NCBI GenBank assembly: GCA_028386065.3
Contig: JAKUCV010000920.1
Coordinates: 121,779 to 185,778, forward strand
Direction of reading: 5' to 3'
DNA: 64,000 nt
DNA from: Turnera subulata
Taxonomy: Eukaryota > Streptophyta > Magnoliopsida > Malpighiales > Passifloraceae
Both the position numbers and the translations under genes were made by a program. Positions 21,742 to 32,530 of this stretch are shown here, in pieces. The notes beneath the pieces were generated by a model, which worked only from the letters and a program-made list of their open reading frames with translations, was not told where the DNA came from and searched no databases. Position 1 is the first letter of the stretch; every line of letters starts with the position of its first letter.

Positions 21742-24684
21742 ATGAAGCAGCATGGTCAAGAAGCTTTGCTGACCCACATTCCAGGCAGAGAGGCACAAGA
21801 CCCTACCCCGGAGGATGTATTAGTTGTGAGGAAGTTTGTTGAAGTTTTCCCAGATGATCTACCAGATTTGCCACCTGACAGAGAGGTTGAGAACACCATT
21901 GATGGCACCATACAGGATGGCACCAACAGAGCTTCAGGAACTAAAGAAGCAGCTAGACGAACTACTGGAGAAAGGTTTCATCAGACCTAGTACCTCACTA
22001 TAGGGTGCACCAGTTTTGTTCGTGAAGAAGAAGGATGGTAGTCTGTGTATATGTGTAGACTATCGCCAGATCAACAAGGTGACAATCAAGAACAAGTACC
22101 CGTTACCAGGATTGATGATCTTTTTGATCAGCTTCAAGGAGCAACGGTGTTTTCAAAGATTGATCTCTGATCGGGCTATCATCAGATCAAGATTTCGGAG
22201 AACGACATACCGAAGACAACTTTTCGCACACGGTACAGCCACTTCGAATTCACTGTGGTACCTTTCGGTTTGACCAATGCACCGGCTGTATTCATGTGCT
22301 TGATGCACTTGGTGCTGAATGAGTTCCTGGATAAGTTCGTTGTGGTCTTTACTGACGATTTCCTTATCTACTCCAAGAGCAAGGAAGAGCACGAAGAGCA
22401 TTTGAGGATAGTGCTTCAAAGGGTACGGGAGAAGCAGCTGTATGCCAAATTCAGTAAGTGTGAATTTTGGCTTGGAGAAGTTTCTTTCCTCGGACATGTA
22501 GTAGACGGGGATGGAATAAAAGTTGATCCTGCCAAAGTTAAGGCTGTGTTGGAATCGGAGCCTCCTAAGAATGTGTCCGAAGTCAGGAGTTTTCTTGGCC
22601 TTGCAAATATTATCGGAGGTTCATAGAAGGTTTTTTCTTATTAGCCAGTCCCATGACTAAGCTATTGAGGAAAGAACAAGCTTTTGTTTGGAGCCCGGAG
22701 TGCCAATAGAGTTTTGAGGAGCTTAAGAAGAAGCTGACCACGACACCAATGCTAACAGTACCCAAGCCAGGAGTGGAGTACGTGCTGTTTTGTGACGCAT
22801 CAGGTCTTGGTTTGGGAGCCGTGCTGATGCAAGAAGGACGAGTGATTGCCTATGCCACTAAACAGTTAAGGACTCATGAGAAGAACTACCCGAGTCATGA
22901 TCTTGAGATGGCAGCTGTGATCTTGGCTCTGAAGATTTGGAGACACTACTTGTTTGGAGAGAAGTGCTGAATCTTCACCGACCACAAAAGCCTCAAGTAC
23001 ATCATGACTCAGAAGGAGCTTAACCTGTGACAAAGATGTTGGGTTGAGTTACTTAATGATTATGATTGTACTATCGAGTATCACCCTGGGAAGGCTAATG
23101 TGGTAGCTGATGCTTTGAGCCGGTGACAATCAGATGATTCCTCCACTAGTTACTCGATGTTTTCACTTATCGAGTTCAGGAAGTTGGGAGTTGACTTGAC
23201 AGTGGATGAAACAGGAGCCTTACTAGCACACATAAGTGTCAAGTCCAACCTAAGAGGATGAATAGTGGAGTTATAAGATGGAGATCCCGACTTGGTCAAG
23301 CTAAAGGAAGGAGTAAGGAGTGGAAAAGAGGACAAGTTCCGTATAGCTGATGATGGAGCACTGATGATTAGGAAACAGGTATGTGTACCCAATGTCAGTA
23401 ATCTGCGTAGTCAGATCCGGGAAGAAGGTCATATGACACCGTATGCAATGCATCCTGGAAGCACCAAGATGTATCAGAACTTGAAGAGTCATTTCTGGTG
23501 GCTCGGATGAAGAAGGACGTAGCAGAGTATGTCGCAAGATACATTACTTGCCAACAGGTGAAAGCCGAACATCAGGCTCCAGCAGGCAAGATGAGATCAT
23601 TGAAAATACCGGAGTGGAAGTGGGAGATAATCACTATGGATTTTATGATGGTTTACCGATGACTCGGAGGCAGCATGATGCTATTTGGGTCATCGTTGAC
23701 CGATTAACAAAATCGGCTCATTTTCTTCCTATCCGCCAGACTGATACCATGGACACATTGGCGGGTAAGCATGTTGCTGAGATTGTGAGGCTACATGGGG
23801 TTCCAAAGTCCATAGTCTCAGACAGAGATCCCAGATTCACAGCACGATTCTGGAAGAGTTTACAAGCTGCTTTGGGAACCAAGTTGAGCTTCAGCACTGC
23901 TTTTCATCCTCAGACGGATGGACAGTCTGAGAGGACCATACAGACACTCGAGGACATGCTTAGAGCTTGTGCACTTAACTTCAGTGGGAGTTGGGATAAG
24001 TATCTACCCTTAGCAGAGTTTGCATATAACAACGGCTACCATTCCAACATTGGTATGCCACCTTTTGAGGCACTCTATGGAAGGAAGTGTAGAAGTCTGG
24101 TATGTTGGGACGAAGAAGGTATGAGACTGATCGTTGGACCGGAGTTAGTCCAACAGACAATGGACAAGATTCAGACGGTGAGACAGTGCATGAGAGCTGC
24201 TCAGGATCGGCAAAAGAGCTATGCCGACAAACACCAACGTGAGATGGAGTATAACGTTGGTGAGAAAGTCTTTCTCAGAGTTGCACCCTGGAAAGGAGTG
24301 ATCAGGTTCGGCAAGAGAGGAAAGCTGAGTCTAAGGTATATCGGGCCATATGAGATTGTGGAGAGAATTGGACGACTAGCTTACAGGTTGTTTTTGCCTG
24401 ATGAGCTATCGCGCATACATGACGTGTTTCATGTCTCCATGCTGAGGAGATACCGATCAGACCCTATTCATATTGTGGCCCCAGTGGACGTTGAAGTGGC
24501 AGAAGATCTTACCTACACAGAAGTGCCGAAACAGATTCTTTCTCGGGAAATACGGTAGTTGCGGAACCGTACCATTCCTATGGTTAAGGTCAAGTGGAGT
24601 AAGCATTCTGCTAAAGAGTCAACATGGGAAGTTGAGGAGCACATGCGATCCCAGTATCCGCATCTCTTCACCGGCTTGGAGTGA
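21742..24684 (+). pseudogene. Pol: RT, RNase H, integrase and chromodomain
   Basis: The coding is spread over all three frames. [22 protein letters not shown] near 22016, then [12 protein letters not shown] and the active site FTDDFLIYS near 22350. RNase [16 protein letters not shown] (22780) and [12 protein letters not shown]. Integrase: zinc-finger remains near 23450-23560, then the catalytic aspartates in IVDRLTKSAHFLP and SDRDPRFTARFW, and the glutamate in HPQTDGQSERTIQTLEDM. The FHVSMLRRY end and a chromodomain with a TAG at 24556-24558 follow, and the last stop is at 24682-24684. Chromodomains direct such elements to particular chromatin. The catalytic residues remain but the frames are broken. 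Confidence 0.9.
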
Positions 24685-24706
24685 ATTTCGGGGACGAAAT
24701 TCATTT

Positions 24707-24718
24707 AAGGGAGGTAGA
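24707..24718 (+). other. Polypurine tract
   Basis: AAGGGAGGTAGA lies directly before the 3' LTR, after the conserved 'ttcggggacgaaattc' stretch typical of this group. It primes plus-strand DNA synthesis. Confidence 0.8.
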
Positions 24719-26813
24719 TTGTAACAGCCCGGGTAAAAATTTATATTTTTACCGAGACTATAAAAATGCTTTGTACAGTAATTTACCATATAAAATAATC
24801 TTGGGTAATTATTTCAGAGTAAATTAAGCATCGGATTCCGAAACCGACCCTTACCCCACGCTCGGGATTTTTCTGCAGATTTTACGGACCAGAGTTGGTA
24901 TTTTTCAGGTCCAGGAATCTCGAGAAAAGTCAGGTTTATCCTCGAGATAACGGGCCAGAAATAAAGTCAAGGGGGTATTACAGTTATTTTCTGGTCCGGA
25001 AGGGACACGCCTCACATGCATTGCTTGTCTCACCAGTGACTTACCAGTACGTTGCATGATTTTCTTCTGCTCTTTTGCCTCTATCATTTTATTCTACCTG
25101 CAAACCCATCACCAGCATCACCTTCCTCTACAACTCTGCAAAAAAAAAAAACTCACTGCCATCTACCTTCCTCATCCTTACCCTGCAAAAACACAAACTT
25201 CAACTCACCACACAACCCATCAGTGCAAACCAATACCAGGAAAGAAAAAAAATAAATAGAAAAAAAAGAAACTACCGTCACAGCCCAAAACGACGTCACA
25301 CCGGCCGCCATCACTTCACTCCCCACTGTCGGCCACCAAACCCCGCCGCACGCAGCCACGCCTCCTTCCTTCCCCGTCGCACACCTTCTGCAGAACGCCA
25401 CCACCGAATGCTGCAGCAAGTCGCGCCGCCGGACCACGAGTCTTCACCGCCCGAAACCGCCGCCAACAGCGAAGGACCCGTCGCCCCATCTCCTCATAGC
25501 CATCGCCGCTGCACCCTTCTCTGTCTTCGTCAGCCGCAGCAAGCCACGGCGACAACCGCCCCTCGTCGTGTCTCCACCCGATCGCTGCTGCCGCTGCCCG
25601 TGTGCGTCTCGCTTCCGTCTGCCACCGTGCCGCCGCCTTGCTGCAACTAGATGAGTTGCGGATTGAGGAAACTCGTCTAGTCGGGCGGGTCGACCCGGTA
25701 GCGAGGGTTTGACCCGAGTTGTGGTATGGGTCGCGCCTTGGGCTGGGTTGCTTGGGCTTGGGTGAGGCTGGAACTTGGGCTGGCGCGGGTCTGGGCCTGG
25801 CATGGGCTTCATGCTTAGGTCTGGGCTCTGCGTCTTGGCCAGGCCTAACCCTTGGGCCCAGTCCGAATTTAAAAAAAAAGAAAGAAAAGAATAATTCTGG
25901 AAAAAAGAGAGAAAAACAATAATAATTCAGAAAAAATGGAATTTTAATGGTAATTAAATTTTGGAAAATATATGGTACACCATATGAGAAATAATTATTT
26001 TGGGAATATATATATATATATATGGTAAATAATAATTATTTTGGAAAGTACATACTCAAGGAAAATAAAAATGGATAGGGTATTATCAAAGTAAATACGT
26101 ACCGGAATAATAACCGGGTATAAGTATGGTATTATTTTTGGCACTTGAAATAAATGGTGAATTATGATGATAATGGGAAATACCCGGGGAAGTACCGAGT
26201 TAGCACAATAATTATTTTACGGCTTACAGTAATAGTCGAGCATTTGCATATCATCTTATATGTGCATAAATTGTTGTTTGATATAGGAATTGATAACGAG
26301 CAGTACCCTGAGGAGCCTGAGCCGGAACCTTTCGAGGACTTTCAGGAGTAGGAAATCGGCTAAGGTGAGGATAAGTAAATATTTATATACTGCCCATAGT
26401 ACCAAGTTGCTGTTTGTTTATTATCTGTGTTATATGCTTGAATAATTCTTTGTGGCTGTCAATGGTTGTCGTGAGATGAATTTAAATGGAATATGTTGCC
26501 GTTGATGTTGTTGAATTGATGCTACTGTTGATGTTATTGATAATATTAGAAATGTTGGTATTGGTAGGTTATTACTGTTGTTGTTGGCTGTGAAAATTGT
26601 GTGAGTAGAGTACCGAGGGTACTAGTTGAAGTAAGCTTGTATTATCCAGACGAGTGGAGAGGCTGTGAGCCTGCTGGGGATAATGAGATAATGGAGGATA
26701 ATAGAAATTAGGTAACTAGATGAGGGTAAAGAAATAATAAAACTGGATACACTTAGACATCTAGAAAGTCACAGTTAAATGTTGGAACAACCAGATGGTA
26801 GTCCTATTTTATG

Positions 26814-26922
26814 GTGCTGGGGGAGAGTGTGCTTGGGGTCTGCTCCCTGTCTGTACCAATTTTTATTTTAGGCGCTGGGGGAGAGTGTGCTTGGGGTCTG
26901 CTCCCTGTCTGTGCCAATTATA
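26814..26922 (+). repeat. 58-bp direct repeat in the LTR
   Basis: 'gctgggggagagtgtgctt' followed by 'ggggtctgctccctgtctgt' occurs twice, starting at 26814 and 26872, nearly unchanged. This is a recent local duplication. Confidence 0.85.
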
Positions 26923-27146
26923 CGTGGAGGTACCAGGGCGGGGTCCACGGGCTAGCTAGCTTGACTACCAGGCGACGGTCACCATTTAGCTAGTGATAGG
27001 GGCCCTGATAATAAAATTAGTATAGCGTGTCTAGAATCAATGAGTGTGTTATTTGAGGTTCATGAGAGCCTTAGTTAATTGCCGTCGATGTAACTTGTTT
27101 ATTTACGGTTGCTTGTATATGTATATTTGCTTATGGATTTTACCCA

Positions 27147-27165
27147 GTGAGCACTTCGGGCTCAC
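27147..27165 (+). other. Hairpin near the LTR 3' end
   Basis: GTGAGC-acttcgg-GCTCAC forms a perfect 6-bp stem followed by CCCCTC. Equivalents occur in every other giant LTR here that includes this part. Confidence 0.7.
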
Positions 27166-27520
27166 CCCTCGCCTGCGTGACCTGGTCGCGTAGTTTGATT
27201 GTGCTTAGCTCAGGTACGTTCGAGGCAAGCTGTGGCGCACCCTCTGCCAGGCCCGGATCCATCATGCGATGCATCATGTTTACTCTGTTGTCTATTGATG
27301 TGTTGTATTAAGACTTCCGCTGCTTGCATTTTATTTCTTGATTCGGTTGCTTGTTGTAATAATGTTCCCGTGCCGGGACAAGTACTGTTGATGTATTATG
27401 TACTTTTATTGTATCAATACTGTTGGTTGTGATCTTTACCACTGTGGTTACTGTAATAGTATGTGGTCCTACGTGTTTACTGTGTATAACGGTAAATACG
27501 GATCGGGGCGTCTCAAACTT

Positions 27521-27743
27521 CCTCTCGAAAACAATATAATAAGAATTGTACCTCCATCTTTTCAGCTGCATGCATGCAGGGGAGTAAATTTGTTTTTTCA
27601 ATTTAGATTAATTATATTTTTTTGTTTCATTTTCAGCATTATTTTTTCCCCTATATTAGTTGGTGTAATTAATTAAATATTATATTTTCTTATTTTTTGT
27701 AGGAGAATAAATATCAGGTGTTGAGTGAACTGATGGCAGAGAA
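27521..27743 (+). other. Short gap between two elements, exon-like end
   Basis: After TTTTTTGTAG (a possible splice acceptor at 27702) come about 40 bases that read ENKYQVLSELMAE before the next LTR cuts in. It could be a host exon interrupted by the LTR element. The gene is not recognised. Confidence 0.25.
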
Positions 27744-30619
27744 TGTAACAGCCCAGGTAAAAATTTGGATTTTTACCGGGACTGTAAAAGTCTTTTTACT
27801 GTGATTTACCGATGAATTAATCTTGGGTAATTAATTCAAGGTAAATCGGGCATTGTTTTTCGTAACCGATGTTTTTCCCGCGCTCGAGATTTTTCCGTGG
27901 ATTTTTCGGGCCTAAGTTGGTATTTTTTCTGGTCCGGACCGGACTCGCTCCGTAATGCAGACAAGCTGCATTATTGAAGCTTCACATGTCAAATAGTAAA
28001 AAAAAAAGTTTAAAAGCAGGAATCGGGCAGGAAGCAGAGGAAGAAAGGAAGAAGAAAAGAGGAAGAGGAGAAGAAAAAGAAAAAGAGAGAAAAGAAGAGA
28101 GAAGAAGAAAAAAAAAAAAGAAAAAAAAGAAGAAAAATCGAAAAAAAAAACAGAGAAGAAGAAATGAAAAAAAAAGAAAAAAAAGAACCAATTAGAAATC
28201 AGAAAAAAGAAAGAAAACAGAAAAGAAAAGAAAAATTTTTTTAAAAAAGAGAAAACCCGGATGAACAGTACCGTCATCCTCAAGTTACTGTGCACGGCAA
28301 CGAGTTCCAGGCCACTTCTCGTCACACCGCCGCCACCATCGAGCTCGTCGTGTCGTCGCGACCTCAACCCCGTCGCCCCCGTCGTCTTCCATCGCCGGAA
28401 CCGCCGTGACGCGCCGTTGACCCGCGAGCAGACCCGCGGATCCTCTTCTCCTCCGCTCTGCTCAGCCGCCGTGACGCCTCGCGCCGCCTTTCCACCGCCC
28501 TTGGAGTCGCCTCGAGCTCGCCTTCCTCGCGGCTTCCTTCTCTTCGCGTCAGTCGCGCCGCCGCCGTCATCAAGGTGAGCAACCCGATTCTTCTGGGAGG
28601 GTCGCGGCCGGGTCGCGCCTCCCATGGGTGCTGGGTTGCCGGGTTTCCTTAAAAAAAAAAAAGTAAAACATTTATACATTTATATATCTATCTGTGGTAT
28701 TTGTTTCTGGAAAAAGATATATCTATTATTTTGAAAATTTATATATATTATTCTAGGGAAATATATGGTAATTATAAATAGTTGTTTTTAAAAAAACATA
28801 TACTTGATTTTAAAAAATTAAGATAATTATGTTTTGTTTTTAAATTACTATTATGGTTATTTTGAAAAATATATATACCTTGAAAATATTTCTGAAAATT
28901 ATAATTATATGTTATTATTTCTCTCGAATACAATATGTATATGTTATTATTCTTGGAAAAACATATATAGGTATATTTCTGAAATATATATATAATTATG
29001 TTGATTTATAATTGTTGGAAAAGTATTTTGTCTTTAGAAAATGGAAATGTATATATATTAAATTGTATTTATTTTCAGAGTAAGTTTTTATGATTATATA
29101 TTTTTTGGGAAATACCATATATAGAATATGATTAATATACATATTCTTGATAAATAATAACATTTGGTAATTATATTATGGTAAATAGTTTTATTAAAAA
29201 AATAATATTTTGGAAAATATATATACATATGTTATCTTTTCCGAAAAATTATGGTGATTATATTTTGGGAAAAGTATAATTAATTTATGAAAATATTTCT
29301 AAAAGAGTTTTAATTAAAGTATGGTACCGAAGTAATATTCGGATATACGTACGGTATAATATTTTCGGTAAAGGGAAATAATAAAAGAGATATGAACCAG
29401 GATGGTTATATTTCGCAGTATTGGCATCATAGTATACCGATTATGTGTATTTATGTGAGCATGTTGTCTTGTTGTATAGGGTTGATATCGGGCAGTTTCC
29501 CGAGGAGCCGGCTTGGGACCGGTCATTGTCTCCGGAGTTGAGTAATCGGCCAAGGTGAGGATGGATTTCCTTCAATATGTGCCTGTATTACTCGGTTATT
29601 GTGTTTGATGATTGTTGTCCTGTTGAGTGTTGCATTTGCTGTGATTTGATTCGGGAAGTTAATCCCAGTGTCATGATTTGGTTTTGGGATGTTTATCCCC
29701 GTACATTGGTATTTTGGATATTTGTCACTATGTCTTTTGGTATAAAGTATATTGGATTAAATAATAAAATGTGTCGATCCTCAGTTTTGGATGGGATCTC
29801 TATCCCGGTATTTTGGTTAGGGATGTTGATCCCTGTGATTTGATATTGAATGATGATGATATAATCGTCACGTGATAAGTAGTGGTACGACTCGATGGTT
29901 TAAGACTATTTTGTGGTGGCCTTGACCTGGGTTACTTGTGATAAGCATGTCTATGCTTGGGATGTCTATCCCGTGATTATATTTGGGATGTCTATCCTTG
30001 GGTTCGTATTTTTGGGATGTCGATCCCTGGGTTCTCTTGATTTGGTCTGGCACCCGGAATATGTTGATAACCAGGTCTGACCCCTAGCTTATCCGTGACG
30101 GGGCCCGGAAAGATAAAATTTGAAATTGGAATTTTATTGAGTCTTTTCGGTCTTGGACCAGTTTTGGGTCGTGTCTTTTGGTTTAGTATATTTTGGCGGT
30201 CTTTGTCTGATTTCAGCTTTGAGTAATTTTTAGGGTTGCATATTGATCGTCTATCCATGGTTGTGAGCACTTTGGACTCACCCCTCACCTGCGGGCTTCC
30301 ATCCCGTAGGATGGATTATTTGTGGTACAGGTTTGGTGCATTCCAGACAGGCTGCGGCGTTATCCCATGGACAGGACTCGGATCCATAGTTTGCATCAGT
30401 GTCGCATACAGTGTCTTTGTGAGTTATTAAGTCTTCTGCTGTGCATTGTTTTACTATTGTTGGGCCATTGGGCCGGTTATGATATTATTGTTGCTTTATT
30501 TTGGGTTGTTGTGCCCGAGTTTCCGTTGTATACACTGTATGCTGGGCTTTGTTTGGTTGGGTCGTCACAGTTCCGGCACGTGTTTACTGTGTACGGTAAA
30601 TACGGGTCGGGGCGTTTCA
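27744..30619 (+). repeat. 5' LTR of the non-autonomous element
   Basis: It is 2876 bp. In order: TGTAACAGCC start, a purine-rich tract (28000-28255), a GC-rich block with an 'aaggtgag' donor-like site (28575), AT-rich DNA, seven GGGAT-N4-ATCCC palindromes (29653-30027), a hairpin (30263-30281) and the GGGGCGTTTCA end. Confidence 0.9.
29653..30027 (+). repeat. Array of seven GGGAT-N4-ATCCC palindromes
   Basis: Copies start at 29653, 29686, 29793, 29820, 29959, 29985 and 30014, for example GGGATGTTTATCCC and GGGATCTCTATCCC. Five are perfect and two have one change. The spacing is irregular, so this is not a simple tandem repeat. The same set recurs in LTR 2 (about 38541-38925), with an extra AGGAT-GTCG-ATCCT copy at about 38657. 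Confidence 0.85.
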
Positions 30620-30621
30620 TT

Positions 30622-30634
30622 TTGGTAGCGGAGC
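30622..30634 (+). other. Primer binding site, TTGGTAGCGGAGC
   Basis: It lies two bases after the 5' LTR and is identical to the site in the TR-GAG element (5742-5754). Confidence 0.65.
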
Positions 30635-30886
30635 GGGCGTTAGGTCTTGTTGGGCAGTCTTTGTGTGTTTGTTGTTCTTGTTTGCATTGTTCGCTCCATT
30701 TGTTTATTATTTTATATCATTTTAGTTAGTGCATTATGGATCCAGTCAAGGGACGCCAGCTGTCGTAGAACATACACATAAGAGGTAATGATGCCATAAA
30801 TAAGCAGAAATATAAATATTATTAACAATAATAATATTATCATTACAAACATAAATATTACTTTGATATTTTAAAAAGAAATACAT

Positions 30887-31237
30887 TCATCGCCTTGGAA
30901 CGACGTTGACCCTAAAGCTGTTGGGGTCATTGTTGATGTTGACCGTGATCCTGTCGCTCCACAAGAACCACATGCCTCCTGTGTTGTTCTGGCCAGGAAG
31001 CTCGAACCGGTTTGCTGCAGGGAACCGAAGTGGGATGAGACCATGATCGTCTTCAGGCTGCCACTGGGTCTCCGTGAGAAGAACCATGTTGGGCTTGTAT
31101 TGGTTCTTTAGGTCCCTCAGGGTACGGGAGAACTCCTGGGAACGCCTAGCAACTCCTCTGCAGTTCCACACCAGTAGTCGGGCCTTTGGCCAAGTTGGAG
31201 GTAGTCGATTCATTCTGGGCATGCTCTGGGCTGTCAT
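30887..31237 (-). CDS. Antisense ORF C: endonuclease-like N-terminal fragment
   Basis: The product is 116 residues. Residues 20-57 (LLVWNCRGVARRSQEF, then NMVLLTETQW) match the start of the endonuclease/exonuclease/phosphatase fold of LINE ORF2, with the metal-site Asn (WNCRG) and Glu (LTET) kept. Residues 87-96 (NTGGMWFLWS) match the next motif. The rest of the domain, including the catalytic His/Asp end, is missing, so activity is unlikely. It is in the same frame as ORF B and six bases past its TAG stop, so the two may be one 228-codon unit split by one stop. It lies antisense inside an LTR element. Confidence 0.6.
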   Translation of the reverse strand: MTAQSMPRMNRLPPTWPKARLLVWNCRGVARRSQEFSRTLRDLKNQYKPNMVLLTETQWQPEDDHGLIPLRFPAANRFELPGQNNTGGMWFLWSDRITVNINNDPNSFRVNVVPRR

Positions 31238-31243
31238 CGAGAG

Positions 31244-31570
31244 CTAGTAGTAGGTACCTTGCTCCAGGATATGGCAAGTGGACTCTAGGTTGAACTCCTG
31301 AAGTCTTTCAGAGATGAAAAACATGACGGAGTTTGCTGAGCCGTAGAAGGAGGTCCTCAGATTACCTTGGTCCTCTAGGAAGAACGTCTCTTCCATGGGA
31401 GTGACAGAGAACCTCGACGAGTAGAGTTCGTCGATGAAGACCAAACGAGGTATTCTGCCGAGCTCGTTCGGTAGTTCTTCTGGACGCTCGTTGATCATGC
31501 TGTAGGCCAGCCGGTTTCTTCTGCCTAGATTGGCACCTTCGACGAAGAAGACGGATGAGGGAGCAGGCAT
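31244..31570 (-). CDS. Antisense ORF B: unknown protein
   Basis: The product is 108 residues starting MPAPSSVFFVEGANLGRR. It is a compact mixed sequence (RIPRLVFIDELYSSRF, ANSVMFFISERLQEF) with no recognised domain, signal peptide or membrane span. It ends in TAG at 31246-31244 and ORF C follows in frame. A TATAAAAG box lies 121 bp upstream (31691-31698), followed by an A-rich leader, as in a real plant promoter. The composition does not look like LTR noise. Function unknown. Confidence 0.5.
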   Translation of the reverse strand: MPAPSSVFFVEGANLGRRNRLAYSMINERPEELPNELGRIPRLVFIDELYSSRFSVTPMEETFFLEDQGNLRTSFYGSANSVMFFISERLQEFNLESTCHILEQGTYY

Positions 31571-31690
31571 CGTGTTTTGGACGCGTTGGTATTTTGTTTT
31601 TTTTTTTTTTTTTCTGAGTGTTGTGGTTTTGTTTGCCTGAGCGTTATTTGCTTTTAGATGCTTTGTGGTTTTTGCTTTCCGTTGTTTTGC

Positions 31691-31698
31691 CTTTTATA
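31691..31698 (-). promoter_or_regulatory. TATA box for antisense ORFs B and C
   Basis: TATAAAAG on minus, about 121 bp before the ORF B start, is followed by an adenine-rich leader that includes a run of A's (31602-31617). Confidence 0.5.
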
Positions 31699-32484
31699 GA
31701 AAAAAGTTTACCGCTTTGTTTTTCAAAGTTTAGACCTCACCTATCCCCGGGAAGGTCTAAAGGATTTTTCGGTGATGGGAAAAGCAGATTCCCTTCACAA
31801 AGCTCCAAATCGTTTTCATACTTCAAGGTGTTGTTTTTAAAATTTTGTCGTTGCCTCATTTATTGCTTCGTTACTTTATACGTTTTTCGGGCTACAAATG
31901 TCAGAGTTTTTCAGCCCTTTTCCATCTCGCGATTTTCTAACGCCCTGGCTACCTTGGCGTTTCTTTTTATGGTTTTCATTATTTTCTACATCTTTTATCA
32001 CATGCATCCGTGACCGTTGAGGCTAAACTGATGGGACCGTACCTCGAGTAGAGCGCATGTGCGACAAGCTTACAGCTGTTCGGACATCATGGAGGTATAC
32101 GATGTCTTGATAGACGTTTTTGGCTCATGCGGAATTTGTGAACAAGTGGGTACGTTTCTTTCGAGGGACACAGGACGCTCTCGTGATCATCGCCTTGCGA
32201 GTTAACGGACGTCTCTTCACGAGGGAAACGGACGTCATCGTTAGTTATGCGTGTTACGTTTCTCGGGATCGAAGATGTTTACGTCCGATATGAGTGCCGA
32301 TCATGGAATATGTTTTTGTTATAACTTCTTTATGTATTGGTTTTGTTAAACGAATTTTGTGTTTAATTTCTTTATGTTTGATTTTATAATTTTATTGTGG
32401 ATTTTTGACTTGCTTTGAGGTGCTTTGATTTTCTGTTAAACATAAGATTTCGTAACATAAGAGTTTTGATTTGAAAGGAAAGCT
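31699..32484. other. Non-coding spacer between the antisense units
   Basis: There is no convincing ORF on either strand. It presumably holds upstream control sequence for ORF B and the 3' flank of ORF A. Confidence 0.4.
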
Positions 32485-32498
32485 TATTTTATTTATTT
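32485..32498 (-). terminator. Candidate poly(A) signal of antisense ORF A
   Basis: AATAAATAAAAT on minus lies about 35-45 bp past the ORF A stop (32531). Plant signals are loose, so this is tentative. Confidence 0.4.
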
Positions 32499-32530
32499 TA
32501 TAACGGTTTTACAACAGGAGAAGAAGTACT

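Larger units (their letters stand above)
19027..27515 (+). mobile_element. Ty3/gypsy chromovirus (Tekay type), degenerate
   Basis: The 5-bp TSD AACTT lies at 19022-19026 and 27516-27520. The LTRs start TGTAACAG and end GGGGCGTCTCA. The order is gag, protease, RT, RNase H, integrase, chromodomain, polypurine tract, LTR. A deletion joins the first 1147 bp of the 5' LTR directly to gag and removes the rest of that LTR, the primer site and the gag start. Several frameshifts and stops make the copy dead. The C-terminal 'LRNRTIPMVKVKW...STWEVEEHMR' chromodomain places it in the Tekay/Del chromovirus group. Confidence 0.93.
24720..27515 (+). repeat. 3' LTR, 2.8 kb
   Basis: It starts TGTAACAGCCCGGG and ends GGGGCGTCTCA. 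It contains a pyrimidine-rich stretch, a GC-rich block, AT-rich DNA, a 58-bp direct repeat (26814 and 26872) and a hairpin at 27147-27165. Open frames in the GC-rich block are not taken as genes. Confidence 0.92.

Noticed and set aside
27912..28679. 255-codon minus-strand frame
   Set aside because: Made of a polypyrimidine run plus the GC-rich LTR block, repeated in LTR 2 with frame changes. No domain.
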